The notes: generated by a model not told the origin, from the letters alone. A stretch of 16,335 nucleotides of DNA from an uncultured Clostridia bacterium (GCA_934178555.1 CAKPQL010000022.1:1-16335), one strand, 5' to 3'; positions 1 through 8,897 are shown, counted from the first letter of the stretch. Numbers and translations are program-made.

Positions 1-79
1 AACAATATCATTTTTGTGCTCTCTTTTCAATATTTTATTTTCAATATACTCGTGACATATCTATTTTAAACCTATAATA

Positions 80-143
80 TATGGCAATTGCTAAAAAATA
101 ATTTAAATTGTATTTTTGAATTACTTTTTTAACAATTGCCATA
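80..143. repeat. Long imperfect inverted repeat downstream of the InlB-type gene
   Basis: The arms TATGGCAATTG (80-90) and CAATTGCCATA (133-143) are perfect complements. Beyond one mismatch the pairing continues through A-rich and T-rich stretches for about 20 further bases, leaving a small AT-rich loop. It lies just past the stop of the minus-strand surface-protein gene, but no T-run follows the stem in that direction, so it is not a textbook terminator. It could be a small palindromic mobile remnant or a processing hairpin. Nothing else is recognisable in bases 1-199. Confidence 0.5.
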
Positions 144-199
144 CAACTAATATTTTTATTAAAATTCAAGGAAACATTATTTCCGTAAATGCAATAAGT

Positions 200-1354
200 T
201 TATGATAGTTTATACATTGTACCATTGGCATCAACTATACTATTTACTGTTGCATTTGCCGTTCCACCACCTTGACTTCCTCCACTAGAAGCATTTATTG
301 TTAATTGTCCTTCACTTGGTGTTACATATGTTACCGTTTTACTATTATTTCCATTTATACTTCCAATTGAAATTCCATTAAATGTAGCATCGGCGTTTGC
401 ACCACCACTGCCACTATAACTTGTTTTTAATGTCAATGAAATTGTGCATCCTGCAGGTATAGTTGCTACAGAAGATTTAGAAGCACTACTATAATTTCCG
501 GCACCAGTTGATACAGAAGGTCCATTTGAAAATGTTATTATATATATTTTTTCCCATACAGCATATAGTGTTATATCTGTATCTAGCTCATATTCATCAC
601 CTGGTTGATATGTTGCAGTTGTTGCTGTCCTATTTGTTGACCAACCTATAAATGTATAGCCTTCTTTTGTAGGTTTTATTGTACTTAATGTTAAATTTAC
701 TCCTTGTTCTTTTGTCTGGTTTGATGGTGCACCTTCTCCACCATTTGCATCATATATAATTTCATATGTTTCTAGTGTTTTTTGTGTTCCTGTTATTTTT
801 ACATCAAAACTCATATTATTTGCATTTTTTCCATCTTCTGTATCTATTCCATCTCCATCTTCTATTTCAGTTTCGTAATTCCACTTCCAGTATATTGCTA
901 CCGTTCTTATTGGATTTTTCTCTATTTCAGATAATAACATACTTCCACTTATTTTATACACAGCTTTCCCATCTACTATTTCTGGTATTAATTCTACTCC
1001 ATATTGTTCCTCTTGATAAAATTTAAAATTTACCGGTTTATTTTCAATATTTAATATTTCTATTTCATACGTAAGTTCAACTTCACATCCAGTGGCATCT
1101 ATTACAATTTCAAACATTCCATTTGTTCCTGGCGCTAATTTTCCATCTGCTATATGTTCTGTTGCTGTTGTTCTTTTTATTATTGGTTCTTCTAACCCAT
1201 TAACTTTAAAACTCCATCTTGCTATTTCTGCATTGCCTGCAGCCTCTTGTCCCTCAGTATATCTAGTAAATGTATGTGCCATTATTATCGATGTTACTAT
1301 CATTAAAAACAATACATATACTATTAATTTGCTTATATTTTTCTTTTGTTTCAT
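200..1354 (-). CDS. Secreted InlB B-repeat (Listeria-Bacteroides repeat) protein
   Basis: Predicted surface or secreted protein of 384 residues. I chose the second ATG (1354) because GGAG at 1363-1366 lies 8 bases before it, but only 2 before the ATG at 1360. A short basic N-terminus (MKQKKNISK) is followed by a hydrophobic segment at about residues 10-26, then TRYTEGQEAAGNAEIARW, a layout seen in exported Firmicute proteins with TasA/SipW-like leaders (family assignment tentative). Residues about 200-270 form one InlB-type B repeat with the hallmarks YDANGG, GYTFIGW and ITLYAVWEK. The C-terminal 110 residues are rich in Gly, Ser and Thr, probably beta-structured, and end at YKLS with no LPXTG or other visible anchor. 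The BspA-type protein at 14141-16335 carries related repeats. The exact role is unknown; adhesion or cell-surface structure is an inference. Confidence 0.8.
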   Translation of the reverse strand: MKQKKNISKLIVYVLFLMIVTSIIMAHTFTRYTEGQEAAGNAEIARWSFKVNGLEEPIIKRTTATEHIADGKLAPGTNGMFEIVIDATGCEVELTYEIEILNIENKPVNFKFYQEEQYGVELIPEIVDGKAVYKISGSMLLSEIEKNPIRTVAIYWKWNYETEIEDGDGIDTEDGKNANNMSFDVKITGTQKTLETYEIIYDANGGEGAPSNQTKEQGVNLTLSTIKPTKEGYTFIGWSTNRTATTATYQPGDEYELDTDITLYAVWEKIYIITFSNGPSVSTGAGNYSSASKSSVATIPAGCTISLTLKTSYSGSGGANADATFNGISIGSINGNNSKTVTYVTPSEGQLTINASSGGSQGGGTANATVNSIVDANGTMYKLS

Positions 1355-1392
1355 TCTCATTGCTCCTTTATTTAATTGTACTTCTTATTTTT

Positions 1393-1421
1393 ATTATAAC
1401 TACTCAATTCTATTTTAATAA
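1393..1421 (-). promoter_or_regulatory. Probable promoter of the InlB-type gene
   Basis: A perfect -10 TATAAT reads on the minus strand at 1398-1393, 39 bases before the chosen ATG. The -35 at about 1421-1416 reads TTATTA, a weak match at 17-base spacing. Confidence 0.4.
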
Positions 1422-1499
1422 AATTATCTGTTATTTTCAAGTATATACTTTTACAAACATCTATATATACCTACGCTATAAAACATTACAGCTTTTATT

Positions 1500-1521
1500 A
1501 CATTTATTTTACATTTATTTT
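1500..1521. repeat. Two tandem 11-base units
   Basis: ACATTTATTTT occurs twice back to back (1500-1510 and 1511-1521), between the stop of the ZIP gene and the promoter of the InlB-type gene. It is a short AT-rich tandem duplication with no evident role. Confidence 0.6.
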
Positions 1522-1538
1522 AAACTGATTTTTCATTA

Positions 1539-2276
1539 TTATAAGTTCATTGCAAGTATTCCCACTATAAAACCTAATATATTTCCCAAAGACGCAAATC
1601 TGCCTTTATATAAACTTTTTGATTCTGGTATTAACTCTCCAGATACTATGTATAACATTGCTCCTGCTGCAAAACTTAGGCAAATACTTATTACTCCTGT
1701 TGATATTGTTCCTAGCATAGCTCCAAAAAATGCACCAATTCCTGTAGTCACACCAGATAATAAAGTATATACTATTACTTTAGTTTTACTCATTCCTCCG
1801 CATTTCATTGGTACCGACATAGATATTCCTTCTGGAATATCATGCAATAAAATTGCTACTGCTAGTGCATATCCCAATTTTATTGATGCACCAAATCCAG
1901 AACCTATTGCTAATCCTTCTGGGAAGTTATGTAATGCTAATCCAATTCCTACTACTATACCAGTTTTTAGTAAGGAATTTCCACTTCTTGTTTTCTTTAT
2001 ATCATATTTCTCTTTTACGACGTTATCGCAAATAATCATACACCCAACGCCAAAAATAATTCCAACTATTGCATATAACAAATTCGATAACTCTAATGCC
2101 TCTGGAATTAAGTCAAAGCAAACAATAGATATCATTAATCCAGCTGCAAACTCTAATATAAAACTCAAAAAGCGATTTGATGTATTATTAAAAGTAGCAC
2201 CTATGATTCCTCCTATTGTAGTACCAAATGTACCAAAAAATAATCCAATTAAAGTTGTTTTAATTAATTCTTCCAA
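1539..2276 (-). CDS. ZIP-family divalent metal transporter
   Basis: Inner-membrane protein of 245 residues that probably imports zinc or another divalent cation, as known for bacterial ZIP/ZupT proteins. Hydrophobic segments run through the whole length, consistent with about eight helices. The two metal-site helices are plain: HNFPEG at residues 116-121 and HDIPEG at 145-150, the paired H-x-x-P-E-G motifs of the family. The charged loop around KEKYDIKKTRSGN (88-100) fits the cytosolic loop before the metal helices. The start is TTG (2276), with AAGGAG at 2290-2285 exactly 8 bases upstream; no ATG is placed as well. The gene follows prfA by 72 bases, and the gap contains a hairpin that includes the ribosome site. 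Metal specificity cannot be read from the sequence. Confidence 0.9.
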   Translation of the reverse strand: MEELIKTTLIGLFFGTFGTTIGGIIGATFNNTSNRFLSFILEFAAGLMISIVCFDLIPEALELSNLLYAIVGIIFGVGCMIICDNVVKEKYDIKKTRSGNSLLKTGIVVGIGLALHNFPEGLAIGSGFGASIKLGYALAVAILLHDIPEGISMSVPMKCGGMSKTKVIVYTLLSGVTTGIGAFFGAMLGTISTGVISICLSFAAGAMLYIVSGELIPESKSLYKGRFASLGNILGFIVGILAMNL

Positions 2277-2285
2277 AATAAAAAC

Positions 2286-2330
2286 TCCTTAACAATAAAT
2301 ATTACTATATAGTTTATTTATCATTAAGGA
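2286..2330 (-). promoter_or_regulatory. Hairpin that covers the ZIP ribosome site
   Basis: On the minus strand the arm 2330-2315 pairs with 2301-2286 (14 of 16 positions), with a 13-base loop. The downstream arm ends in TTAAGGA, which overlaps the AAGGAG ribosome site of the TTG-started ZIP gene. Folding would hide that site, so the ZIP gene may be under translational control. The stem has no T-run after it and is unlikely to terminate prfA. Confidence 0.5.
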
Positions 2331-2348
2331 ATTTATGATTAATTTTTC

Positions 2349-3407
2349 TTATTCTTCACCTTTTAGTTTTTCTGCTCTATCAGTTGCAATTAAACTATCT
2401 ATCATCTCGTCTAAATCGCCATTTAAAAAATTCTCCATTTGGTATATGCTAAGTCCTATTCTATGGTCTGTTATTCTTCCTTGAGGATAGTTATATGTTC
2501 TTATCTTTTCGCTTCTATCTCCTGTTCCTACCTGACTTTTTCTTTCCTTAGCAAGTTTTTCTTCTTGTTCCCTTTGCTCAATTTCATACAATCTTGATTT
2601 TAATAGTCTCATTGCATATTCTCTGTTTTGCACTTGAGACCTTTCTGTTTGACATTCTGCAACAATTCCTGTAGGAATATGTGTAAGTCTAACTGCTGAA
2701 GATGTTTTATTTACGTGTTGTCCACCTGCACCAGAAGCTCTATAAACATCCATTTTTATATCAGATGGGTTTATTTCTATTTCTACATCTTCTACTTCTG
2801 GTAATACTGCAACAGTTGCTGTAGAAGTATGTATTCTTCCACTTGATTCTGTATCTGGAACCCTTTGAACCCTATGAACTCCACTTTCAAATTTCAACCT
2901 ACTATATGCACCTTTTCCTGTTACCATAAATGTAATTTCTTTATATCCACCAAGTTCTGTTTCATTTTCATTCATTACATCTATTTTCCAATGTTTTGAT
3001 TCTGCATACATTGAATACATTCTAAATAAAGTTCCAGCAAACAATGCTGCCTCTTCGCCTCCAGCCCCAGCTCTAATCTCGCATATAACGTTCTTATGGT
3101 CATTAGGATCTTTAGGAATTAACAACATTTTCAACTCTTCTTCTATCTTAGGTAGTTTTTCTTTTGCATCTTCTATTTCTATTTCAGCCAATTCCCTCAA
3201 TTCTTTATCATCTAGCATAGCCTTTGCATCTTCCATACTTTGTTTTACTTTTTTGTATTCTCTATATTTTTCTACTATATCTGTTATTTCTGAATGTTCC
3301 TTCATTAGCTTTTTCCATTCATTTTGATTAGAAATAATCTCTGGATCACTAATTTTCTCATTTAACTCTTCATATCTTTTTTCTACGTCCTCTAATTTTT
3401 GAAACAT
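2349..3407 (-). CDS. prfA: Peptide chain release factor 1
   Basis: Class I release factor for UAA and UAG stop codons, acting in the ribosomal A site; 352 residues, close to the usual ~360. The catalytic GGQ that triggers peptide release is at residues 228-230, in the strongly conserved SGAGGQHVNKT. The codon-recognition tripeptide is PDT at 184-186, a PxT form (PAT in E. coli), which fits RF1 and rules out RF2 with its SPF. The N-terminal coiled-coil region (1-100) and RAGAGGEEA (112-120) are as expected. The ATG at 3407 has a GGAGAG ribosome site about 8 bases upstream. Usual neighbours such as prmC are absent here. The gene reads through without a frameshift, unlike prfB, which often carries a programmed one. 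Confidence 0.97.
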   Translation of the reverse strand: MFQKLEDVEKRYEELNEKISDPEIISNQNEWKKLMKEHSEITDIVEKYREYKKVKQSMEDAKAMLDDKELRELAEIEIEDAKEKLPKIEEELKMLLIPKDPNDHKNVICEIRAGAGGEEAALFAGTLFRMYSMYAESKHWKIDVMNENETELGGYKEITFMVTGKGAYSRLKFESGVHRVQRVPDTESSGRIHTSTATVAVLPEVEDVEIEINPSDIKMDVYRASGAGGQHVNKTSSAVRLTHIPTGIVAECQTERSQVQNREYAMRLLKSRLYEIEQREQEEKLAKERKSQVGTGDRSEKIRTYNYPQGRITDHRIGLSIYQMENFLNGDLDEMIDSLIATDRAEKLKGEE

Positions 3408-3442
3408 AAAATTAACTCTCCTTTTTATTTTTTAACTGTATT

Positions 3443-3471
3443 ATTATACTACATATTACCAAAAAACACAA
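3443..3471 (-). promoter_or_regulatory. Possible promoter of prfA
   Basis: TATAAT reads on the minus strand at 3448-3443, with TTGTGT at 3471-3466 and a 17-base spacer, 36 bases before the prfA ATG. The -35 is only a partial match. Confidence 0.45.
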
Positions 3472-3522
3472 GTAGAAAGCAAGCTAGCTCATATAATGTC
3501 TTAAAATTAATTTAATACAATA

Positions 3523-5377
3523 TTAAAATAAATCTATCAAATTATATTGTACTCCTAAATTATTTAATGCCTCTACTTCTCTATCTGTACATGTTAATAT
3601 GATAACTTGCCTATTATCATATTCTGTAGAAATATATTTTAATATATTTTCTAATCTATTTTTATCATAATAAACAAAGGCTTCATCAAGTATTATTGGC
3701 ATAGTTTCTTTGCTTATTTCATTAAGTATAGCTAATCTCAATGCTAAATACATTTGATCTATTGTTCCAATACTTAATCTATCGCACTTTGTGTATTCTC
3801 CGTTTTTTAATTCAACTATAAGTCCATCATTATCATTAAATTGTACATTATCATACTTATCACTAGTTACTTTTTTTATTATTTTTGTCAATTCACCAGT
3901 AAACTTAGGTGTTACTGTACTTTTTACTATTGCATATGCTTCTTCTAGCCCCTCTTGTGCATACTTTATAGAATTTGCAAGTTTTTTTAGCTCAAGCTGT
4001 TGTTCATATAGATATTGTAACTTTTCAGCTTTATTTACTAAACCTTCTAATTTTACATACATATTATCTTTTTTTATACTCAATGCATTTTCTTTTAGCA
4101 TTATTTCATTATATTCTTTTTGCTTTTTGTTAATTTCTTGTGAAATTTTTGTTGTTTCTTCTAACATGTAATCATCTATCAAAACACTATTTCCAAATTT
4201 TTTTATCAAATTGCTCTTTTCTTCGTTTTGTTTTTTCTCAATTTTTTCTCTATTAAGTGCAATTTCATTATCACATTGTTTTATGCTTTCTTCTATCATT
4301 TCTATTTCTTTATTTTGCCTTATATTATCTTCTCTTTGCTTTGCAATCTCTTTTTGCTTTTTGTTATATTTATAAAAATTAAATAAAAAAGTTATGCTAG
4401 ATATTATTCCTATTACAGTTGTAAAAACTGCATTTTTTAGTAATGCACTTATTCCTGTAATTATTATTAAAATTATTAATAATATAAAAGGATTTAAAAT
4501 TTTGATTTTTGAATTAGTAACAATATAATTTTTGTTTCCTACAGTATTTAATTTATTTTTATATTCATTTAGTTTATTTATTGCTATACCTATTTTTTGC
4601 TCTTCTAATAATTCTGATTGCTTATATTCTTTTATTTCATTTAGTATATCTAGTTCTTTTTGTGTTATTTCTAAGTTATTTTTTATAACAGATTTTTCTG
4701 TATCAATATTTTGTACTTCTATTTTGCACAATTCTAAATTATTCTTGTCTAGTTCTATATTTTTTATTTCTTCTTCTACTATATTTATTGGTCTTTCTGA
4801 AGTTCTTGCAGTTCCTACTTCATCAATTAATTTTTTACTTAACTTGTCCATTGTTTTTTTATATGATATATTATCATCCCCAGAAGACACTACATTTGTA
4901 ATTTTCTGTATTAAATTGTTTTGTTTAACACTATCTAAAACTACTTCTTCTTGACAAATTGTCATAGTATTAAAAAACAAATTTTCATCTATGCCGGTTT
5001 GCTCTATAAAAAACTGATTTCCTTTTGTTTTATCTACATTAAAATTATTTGATATATCTTCTAAGTTTTTATTATATATTTTAGGATTTTTCTTACTAAA
5101 ATCTCTAAAAACTTCAAACTGTTCATCACTATCTAACGTATATACTATCTTACCAGAAAACTCTTCTGCACTCCAAGGTTTATATTTATCATAATCTGAT
5201 ATTTCTTTTCCATTTTTATTTTTGGAAGCACCATAAAACATTGCAGAAACAAAATTTAGCAAGGTACTTTTACCAGATTCATTATCTCCGTCTTATTATA
5301 TTTATTCCATTTTGGAGCTGTATTTCTTTTCTTTCAAGTTTACCATATCCATTTATTTTCAAATTATTTATATTCAT
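3523..5377 (-). CDS. yhaN: YhaN/SbcC-like AAA ATPase, read through a +1 shift at CGGA
   Basis: Partner of the YhaO-like nuclease upstream; known homologues form Rad50/SbcC-type DNA-end processing pairs. The real start is the ATG at 5377, with AGGAG 7-8 bases upstream. In that frame the protein reads MNINNLKINGYGKLE to NIIR29, then CGG and a stop two codons later. Dropping the C at 5290 gives GGA and restores GDNESGKST (residues 30-38), a complete Walker A, and an open frame to 3523: 617 residues. Later motifs are a signature-like RLSIGT (about 533-538) and Walker B MPIILDEAF (about 559-567). Coiled coil flanks two hydrophobic segments at about 295-335; no CxxC zinc hook is seen. At 617 residues it is shorter than B. 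subtilis YhaN (about 960). The break could be a decayed gene, but the other two identical sites argue otherwise. Confidence 0.85.
5287..5290 (-). other. CGGA +1 frameshift site in yhaN-like gene
   Basis: Codon 30 of the frame starting at 5377 is CGG (5290-5288), followed by A. The 0 frame then reads AGA TAA. Skipping C5290 gives GGA GAT AAT GAA, which encodes the Walker A start GDNE. Upstream AATATAATAAGA has no slippery repeat. Confidence 0.85.
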
Positions 5378-5425
5378 AAATTAGTCTCCTTTTATACGAT
5401 TCTCCTTTATTTTTTATAATAATAA

Positions 5426-6496
5426 TTAATATAACACATCTAAAACTATTTCTATTGCCTTCTCTATCTCTTCTTGTTCATAACTACCACTATTCAATTT
5501 TTCTAACATTTTCTTTACAAATATACCTTTCAAGGATTTTTCTTTTGCTAACTCCTCTAAATTGTAATTCATCTTTGTTTTGTTTTTTATTTTTATAATA
5601 TTATCTAATAACACAGATTTTTCTATATCATTTACATTAATCTCAAAATTTCTTTTACCAATAAGTATTATTTTATACATATTTTGTTCTTCTAAAACTT
5701 GCTCATTAATTATTTGTATTAAATCTTCTTTTGAATTTATATTAGTAATATCTATTTCTTTTTCTACAAATTTTCTATCATCAAGCTTTTTAAATTCTAA
5801 GTTTAATTTATTTTTTTCAACATCTCCAATTATCATTCCATGCTCACCTAATTCATCAAAACCTAACGACATTGTAGAACCAGGATATACAAATTTTGTA
5901 TTTTCGCTATAATTTGTTTTATGAATATGCCCAAGTGCAACATAATCAAATCTTTTTTGCTTTAAAACACTTGTCATTATAGGATTATATTGCATTTGTA
6001 ACTTGTCGCTTGAATCTAAACTTCCATGTATAATAAGTAAATTTAATTTTTCTTTATTTTCTATATTTATATTCTCGATATTTACTCTATTACAAGTAAA
6101 ATCATTAAATCCAAATCCATAAATATCTGCCTCTGGCATTTCAATTCTTTCTATTTGTGATCTAAATATATGTACATTTTTACTCCAATTGTATTGGTTA
6201 TAATACGAATTCTTTATAAATGGATCATGATTTCCAGGTGATATAAAAATATTCGTATCTGGTATCTCCTTAAAACAATTATCTATAAATTCTATTGTTG
6301 ATTTTCTAATATACTCATGCTCATATAAATCTCCAGATATGAAGAAATATTTAATATTATTTTCTTTTATATATTGAATTATTTTTTTTAATACTTGCCT
6401 CTGTTCTACTCTTCTTAAATCTCCTAAATCCTTTTTTTGACTTAAAAAAGTAAATGGTGCATCAAAATGCATATCTGCAATATGTACAAATTTCAA
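5426..6496 (-). CDS. yhaO: YhaO/SbcD-like DNA exonuclease (metallophosphoesterase)
   Basis: Predicted Mn-dependent DNA nuclease subunit of 356 residues, the Mre11/SbcD side of the YhaO-YhaN pair. The metal-ligand motifs occur in order: DMH (8-10), GD (55-56), GNHD (88-91), HG (157-158) and GHIH (189-192). The C-terminal 130 residues, rich in Lys and Glu, are the probable capping and ATPase-contact region. The start is TTG (6496), with AGGAGG at 6510-6505 and an 8-base gap. The stop lies 48 bases before the start of the yhaN-like gene, so the two form an operon, nuclease first. A promoter with TTGACT and an extended -10 sits directly upstream. Confidence 0.92.
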   Translation of the reverse strand: MKFVHIADMHFDAPFTFLSQKKDLGDLRRVEQRQVLKKIIQYIKENNIKYFFISGDLYEHEYIRKSTIEFIDNCFKEIPDTNIFISPGNHDPFIKNSYYNQYNWSKNVHIFRSQIERIEMPEADIYGFGFNDFTCNRVNIENINIENKEKLNLLIIHGSLDSSDKLQMQYNPIMTSVLKQKRFDYVALGHIHKTNYSENTKFVYPGSTMSLGFDELGEHGMIIGDVEKNKLNLEFKKLDDRKFVEKEIDITNINSKEDLIQIINEQVLEEQNMYKIILIGKRNFEINVNDIEKSVLLDNIIKIKNKTKMNYNLEELAKEKSLKGIFVKKMLEKLNSGSYEQEEIEKAIEIVLDVLY

Positions 6497-6534
6497 CCTT
6501 ATTACCTCCTCTTAAAGAGAACTTTTGTTTTTAC

Positions 6535-6563
6535 AGTTTATCATATATATTTTTCGTAGTCAA
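6535..6563 (-). promoter_or_regulatory. Promoter of the yhaO-yhaN operon
   Basis: On the minus strand TTGACT (6563-6558) is followed by a 17-base spacer ending in TGA, then TAAACT (6540-6535), which makes an extended -10. It is 39 bases before the TTG start and begins just after the 59-residue gene's stop. Confidence 0.7.
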
Positions 6564-6572
6564 TAATTATTT

Positions 6573-6752
6573 TCATTCTATAACACTATTGGATGAAGCA
6601 GTAGCAATAGTACTCAAGTTTGCACCCAATGCAGAAAAAAAATTTCCCAATGTATCCACATCATCTGGTGTTAAACCATCTGATATTTTTATTGCAACTA
6701 TGCTTGCTAAAGCTACCAATTCACATCCGGACAAATTATTTAAACATGCCAT
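6573..6752 (-). CDS. Small 59-residue conserved-type protein (CELVALAS)
   Basis: A short gene with a perfect AGGAGG (6766-6761) 8 bases before ATG 6752 and a TGA stop at 6575-6573. The protein begins MACLNNLSGCELVALAS and continues with an alternating hydrophobic pattern, SDGLTPDDVDTLGNFF and LGANLSTIA, which suggests three short helices. It resembles very short Firmicute proteins of the form CELVxLAS...LGxxLxxIA (I recall the label DUF6774, not verified). No signal peptide, no metal site beyond two cysteines (Cys3 and Cys10), no known function. It lies between the virD4 terminator and the yhaO promoter, so it is probably transcribed alone; a TATAAT at 6779-6774 could serve as its -10 without a clear -35. 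Confidence 0.8.
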   Translation of the reverse strand: MACLNNLSGCELVALASIVAIKISDGLTPDDVDTLGNFFSALGANLSTIATASSNSVIE

Positions 6753-6817
6753 AAAATAATCCTCCTAAAATATATTATATGCATTAAAGGCATATAATTG
6801 TGTTCTTCCATATATGC

Positions 6818-6850
6818 AAAAAGAACTTTTAAGCTTACTCTTAAAAGTTC
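6818..6850 (-). terminator. Rho-independent terminator of the virD4 operon
   Basis: Starting 8 bases past the virD4 stop, an 11-bp perfect stem pairs 6850-6840 with 6833-6823, with a 6-base loop, and is followed by TTTTT on the minus strand (6822-6818). The plus strand also has a T-run after the stem, so it might work in both directions. Confidence 0.85.
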
Positions 6851-6858
6851 CTTTTTAT

Positions 6859-8869
6859 TTAATTTGAATCCTCATCATCAAAAGCTCCGAAAAGTTCATC
6901 AAATTTTGCTTCTAATTCTTTTTGTAAATCTACCGTTTCATCATTTTTTTCTTCATCGAAATCCTCCTGTGGTAACATTGGAGCATCTGCTTCTTTTTTT
7001 GATTTTACATTATTTTTATGTGCATTACTTGTATCATCATTATCCACATTAGGTTCATCAAATAAATCATCTAACGATTCTATTGAAGTATTTACTTGTT
7101 TATCATTTTCATTTTCTTCTTTATATGGATTGTATGGATTATATTTTCTCCATTTACCTCTATCTATTGGATCAATATTATTATGATCCATTCTAGTTGA
7201 TTCTAATTTATTTACAGTACCCCTATCATTGAAATAATAGTGTTTATCAGCTTTTATAGGTTTTATACCTTTTTCATAAATTATACATAAATCATTATCT
7301 AATCTTCTTAATTCGTCTGGTGTAAGCAATGCTCTTCCCATTAATTGATCTGATACACTAGAACCTTGTTTCCAGTTATCTTTATTTTTATTTACTGATA
7401 CACTATCTCTTATTAAGGTTTTCTCTCCTAAAGCTTTAGAAAAATATTCCACCGTTTTTTGTGAGTTACTTCCTAAGAATAAGTGAGTATCACAGTTACC
7501 CATTATTGTTTCATGTGATTTTTCATACACGGCTTCCAATTGATCTAAGTTTTGTAAAATAACACTAAATGATATCTTTCTACTTCTACTTGTTGATATT
7601 TTTTTATCGAAATCAGGTATTCTACCAATATTTGCAAACTCATCCAATATAAAATATGTAGGTATTTTTAGTGCTCCACCATTTTCATCTGCGAAATCAT
7701 ATAACTGTTGTATCATTTGTGAGAAGAATATTGTAAGCAAGAAATCATATGCACCATGTGTATCAGATGAAATTACATAAACTGCCGTTTTCTTTCTTCC
7801 TATATCCTCAAAATTTATTGTATCTGTTGATGTCAATTCAGCAATTTCCTTTGAGTCAAATTTACCTAATTTTGATTGCAAAGTACTTAATATTGAACCA
7901 TAAGTTTTTTCAGGTGCTATTTCAATAGATTTATAATTCATTCTAGCAGGATGGTCGTAAGGCAACTGATTCATCAATTCTGTTAATAGGTTTCCTCCTG
8001 AATTACTATTTGCAGCCCTTACTAATTCTGCACAACTTGCTAAATTTTGCTCTTCATCTGGACGCGTTGCCATTAAAAAATATATTAATGCCTTTAATAG
8101 CATTTCAGCCATATCTTCCCAATATGGGTCTGATTTTTCACTAGCGCTACCTTGTCCTTTAACAATTGTATTTGCAATAACATCAACATCTATTTCACTA
8201 GCAATATGCATTAATGGATTGTATCCATCACTATTTTGTGGTCTTACTAAGTTTAATATTTTTATATCATAACCTTGTGATTTTAAATAGCCTGCTGTCT
8301 TATCATATAATTCACCTTTAGGATCCGTAAAAACATATGAACCTAAGCATTGATACGCATTAGGAATAACATATGATGCTGATTTTCCGAGAACCTGAGC
8401 CTCCGACTACAAGTACATTTACATTTCCTCTTTTATCTACTGGCAAATAATTCTTTTCTGCCAATATTATTCCCTTATCTGGACTTAATATTTTATATTG
8501 CTCACCATTTATGCTCCAATCACTTGAACCATGTTCAATATCTTCATATTCATTCTTTGGTATAGCTTTTATAAATCCTATAAAAACAAATATAACATAT
8601 ATTAAAGTATAAAATTTAAAGCAATTAAAAAAAGCACCTAAATATTTAGAAGAAAAACATTGAGCTAATGCTACAAACGGATTTATAATGTTTTTACCAA
8701 AGGTTGTAAAAAAGCTTGCACTATTCCATCCATTTCCATCAGCAAAAGAATCTTCTATTGCAAGTGCTAAAGGGCAAACAAATACTATGGTCAATACAGC
8801 CCATAGTATTAATGCCACAACTACTTTATTTTTATATTTTTTTACTGCTCCCTTAAATTTGTATCCCAT
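6859..8869 (-). CDS. virD4: VirD4/TraG-type coupling ATPase, read through a +1 shift at CGGA
   Basis: Type IV coupling protein: a membrane-anchored ATPase that brings DNA-protein substrates to a conjugation channel. The ATG at 8869 has AAGGTGA upstream. The N-terminus carries two membrane segments (about residues 15-37 and 85-103). The first frame runs to VLVVGGSGS160, then CGG, and stops 9 codons later. Dropping C8389 gives GGA and restores GGSGSGKSASYVIPNAY, with Walker A Lys162, followed by the family hallmark TDPKGELYDK and open reading to 6859: 669 residues. Walker B is ILDEFANIG at about 407-415. The C-terminal ~120 residues are charged and acidic. It resembles the CD1115 family of Gram-positive conjugative elements. 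It is last in an operon with two unknown proteins; no relaxase or VirB4 is seen. Confidence 0.88.
8386..8389 (-). other. CGGA +1 frameshift site in virD4
   Basis: Codon 161 of the frame from 8869 is CGG (8389-8387), followed by A. Skipping C8389 gives GGA AAA TCA, the Gly-Lys-Ser of Walker A. The 0 frame would add KISIICYS and stop at TAA. The preceding codon is TCT. Confidence 0.88.
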
Positions 8870-8897
8870 TTTCTATCACCTTTTTCCTTAGTGTGTT

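Noticed and set aside
766..1418. Plus-strand open frames opposite the InlB-type and other minus-strand genes
   Set aside because: They are rich in Phe, Leu, Tyr and Ser, typical of antisense reading of AT-rich genes, have no ribosome sites, and overlap genes with clear domains.
2349..3407. Stop-codon reassignment linked to the nearby release factor gene
   Set aside because: RF1 has normal motifs, and TAA, TAG and TGA all end genes here; tryptophan is encoded by TGG as usual.
3523..5377. Pseudogene calls for the YhaN-like, VirD4 and UDPGP-family genes
   Set aside because: Apart from the single shift each gene is full length with all motifs intact, good ribosome sites and no further stops. 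The pattern is shared by all three, which decay would not produce.
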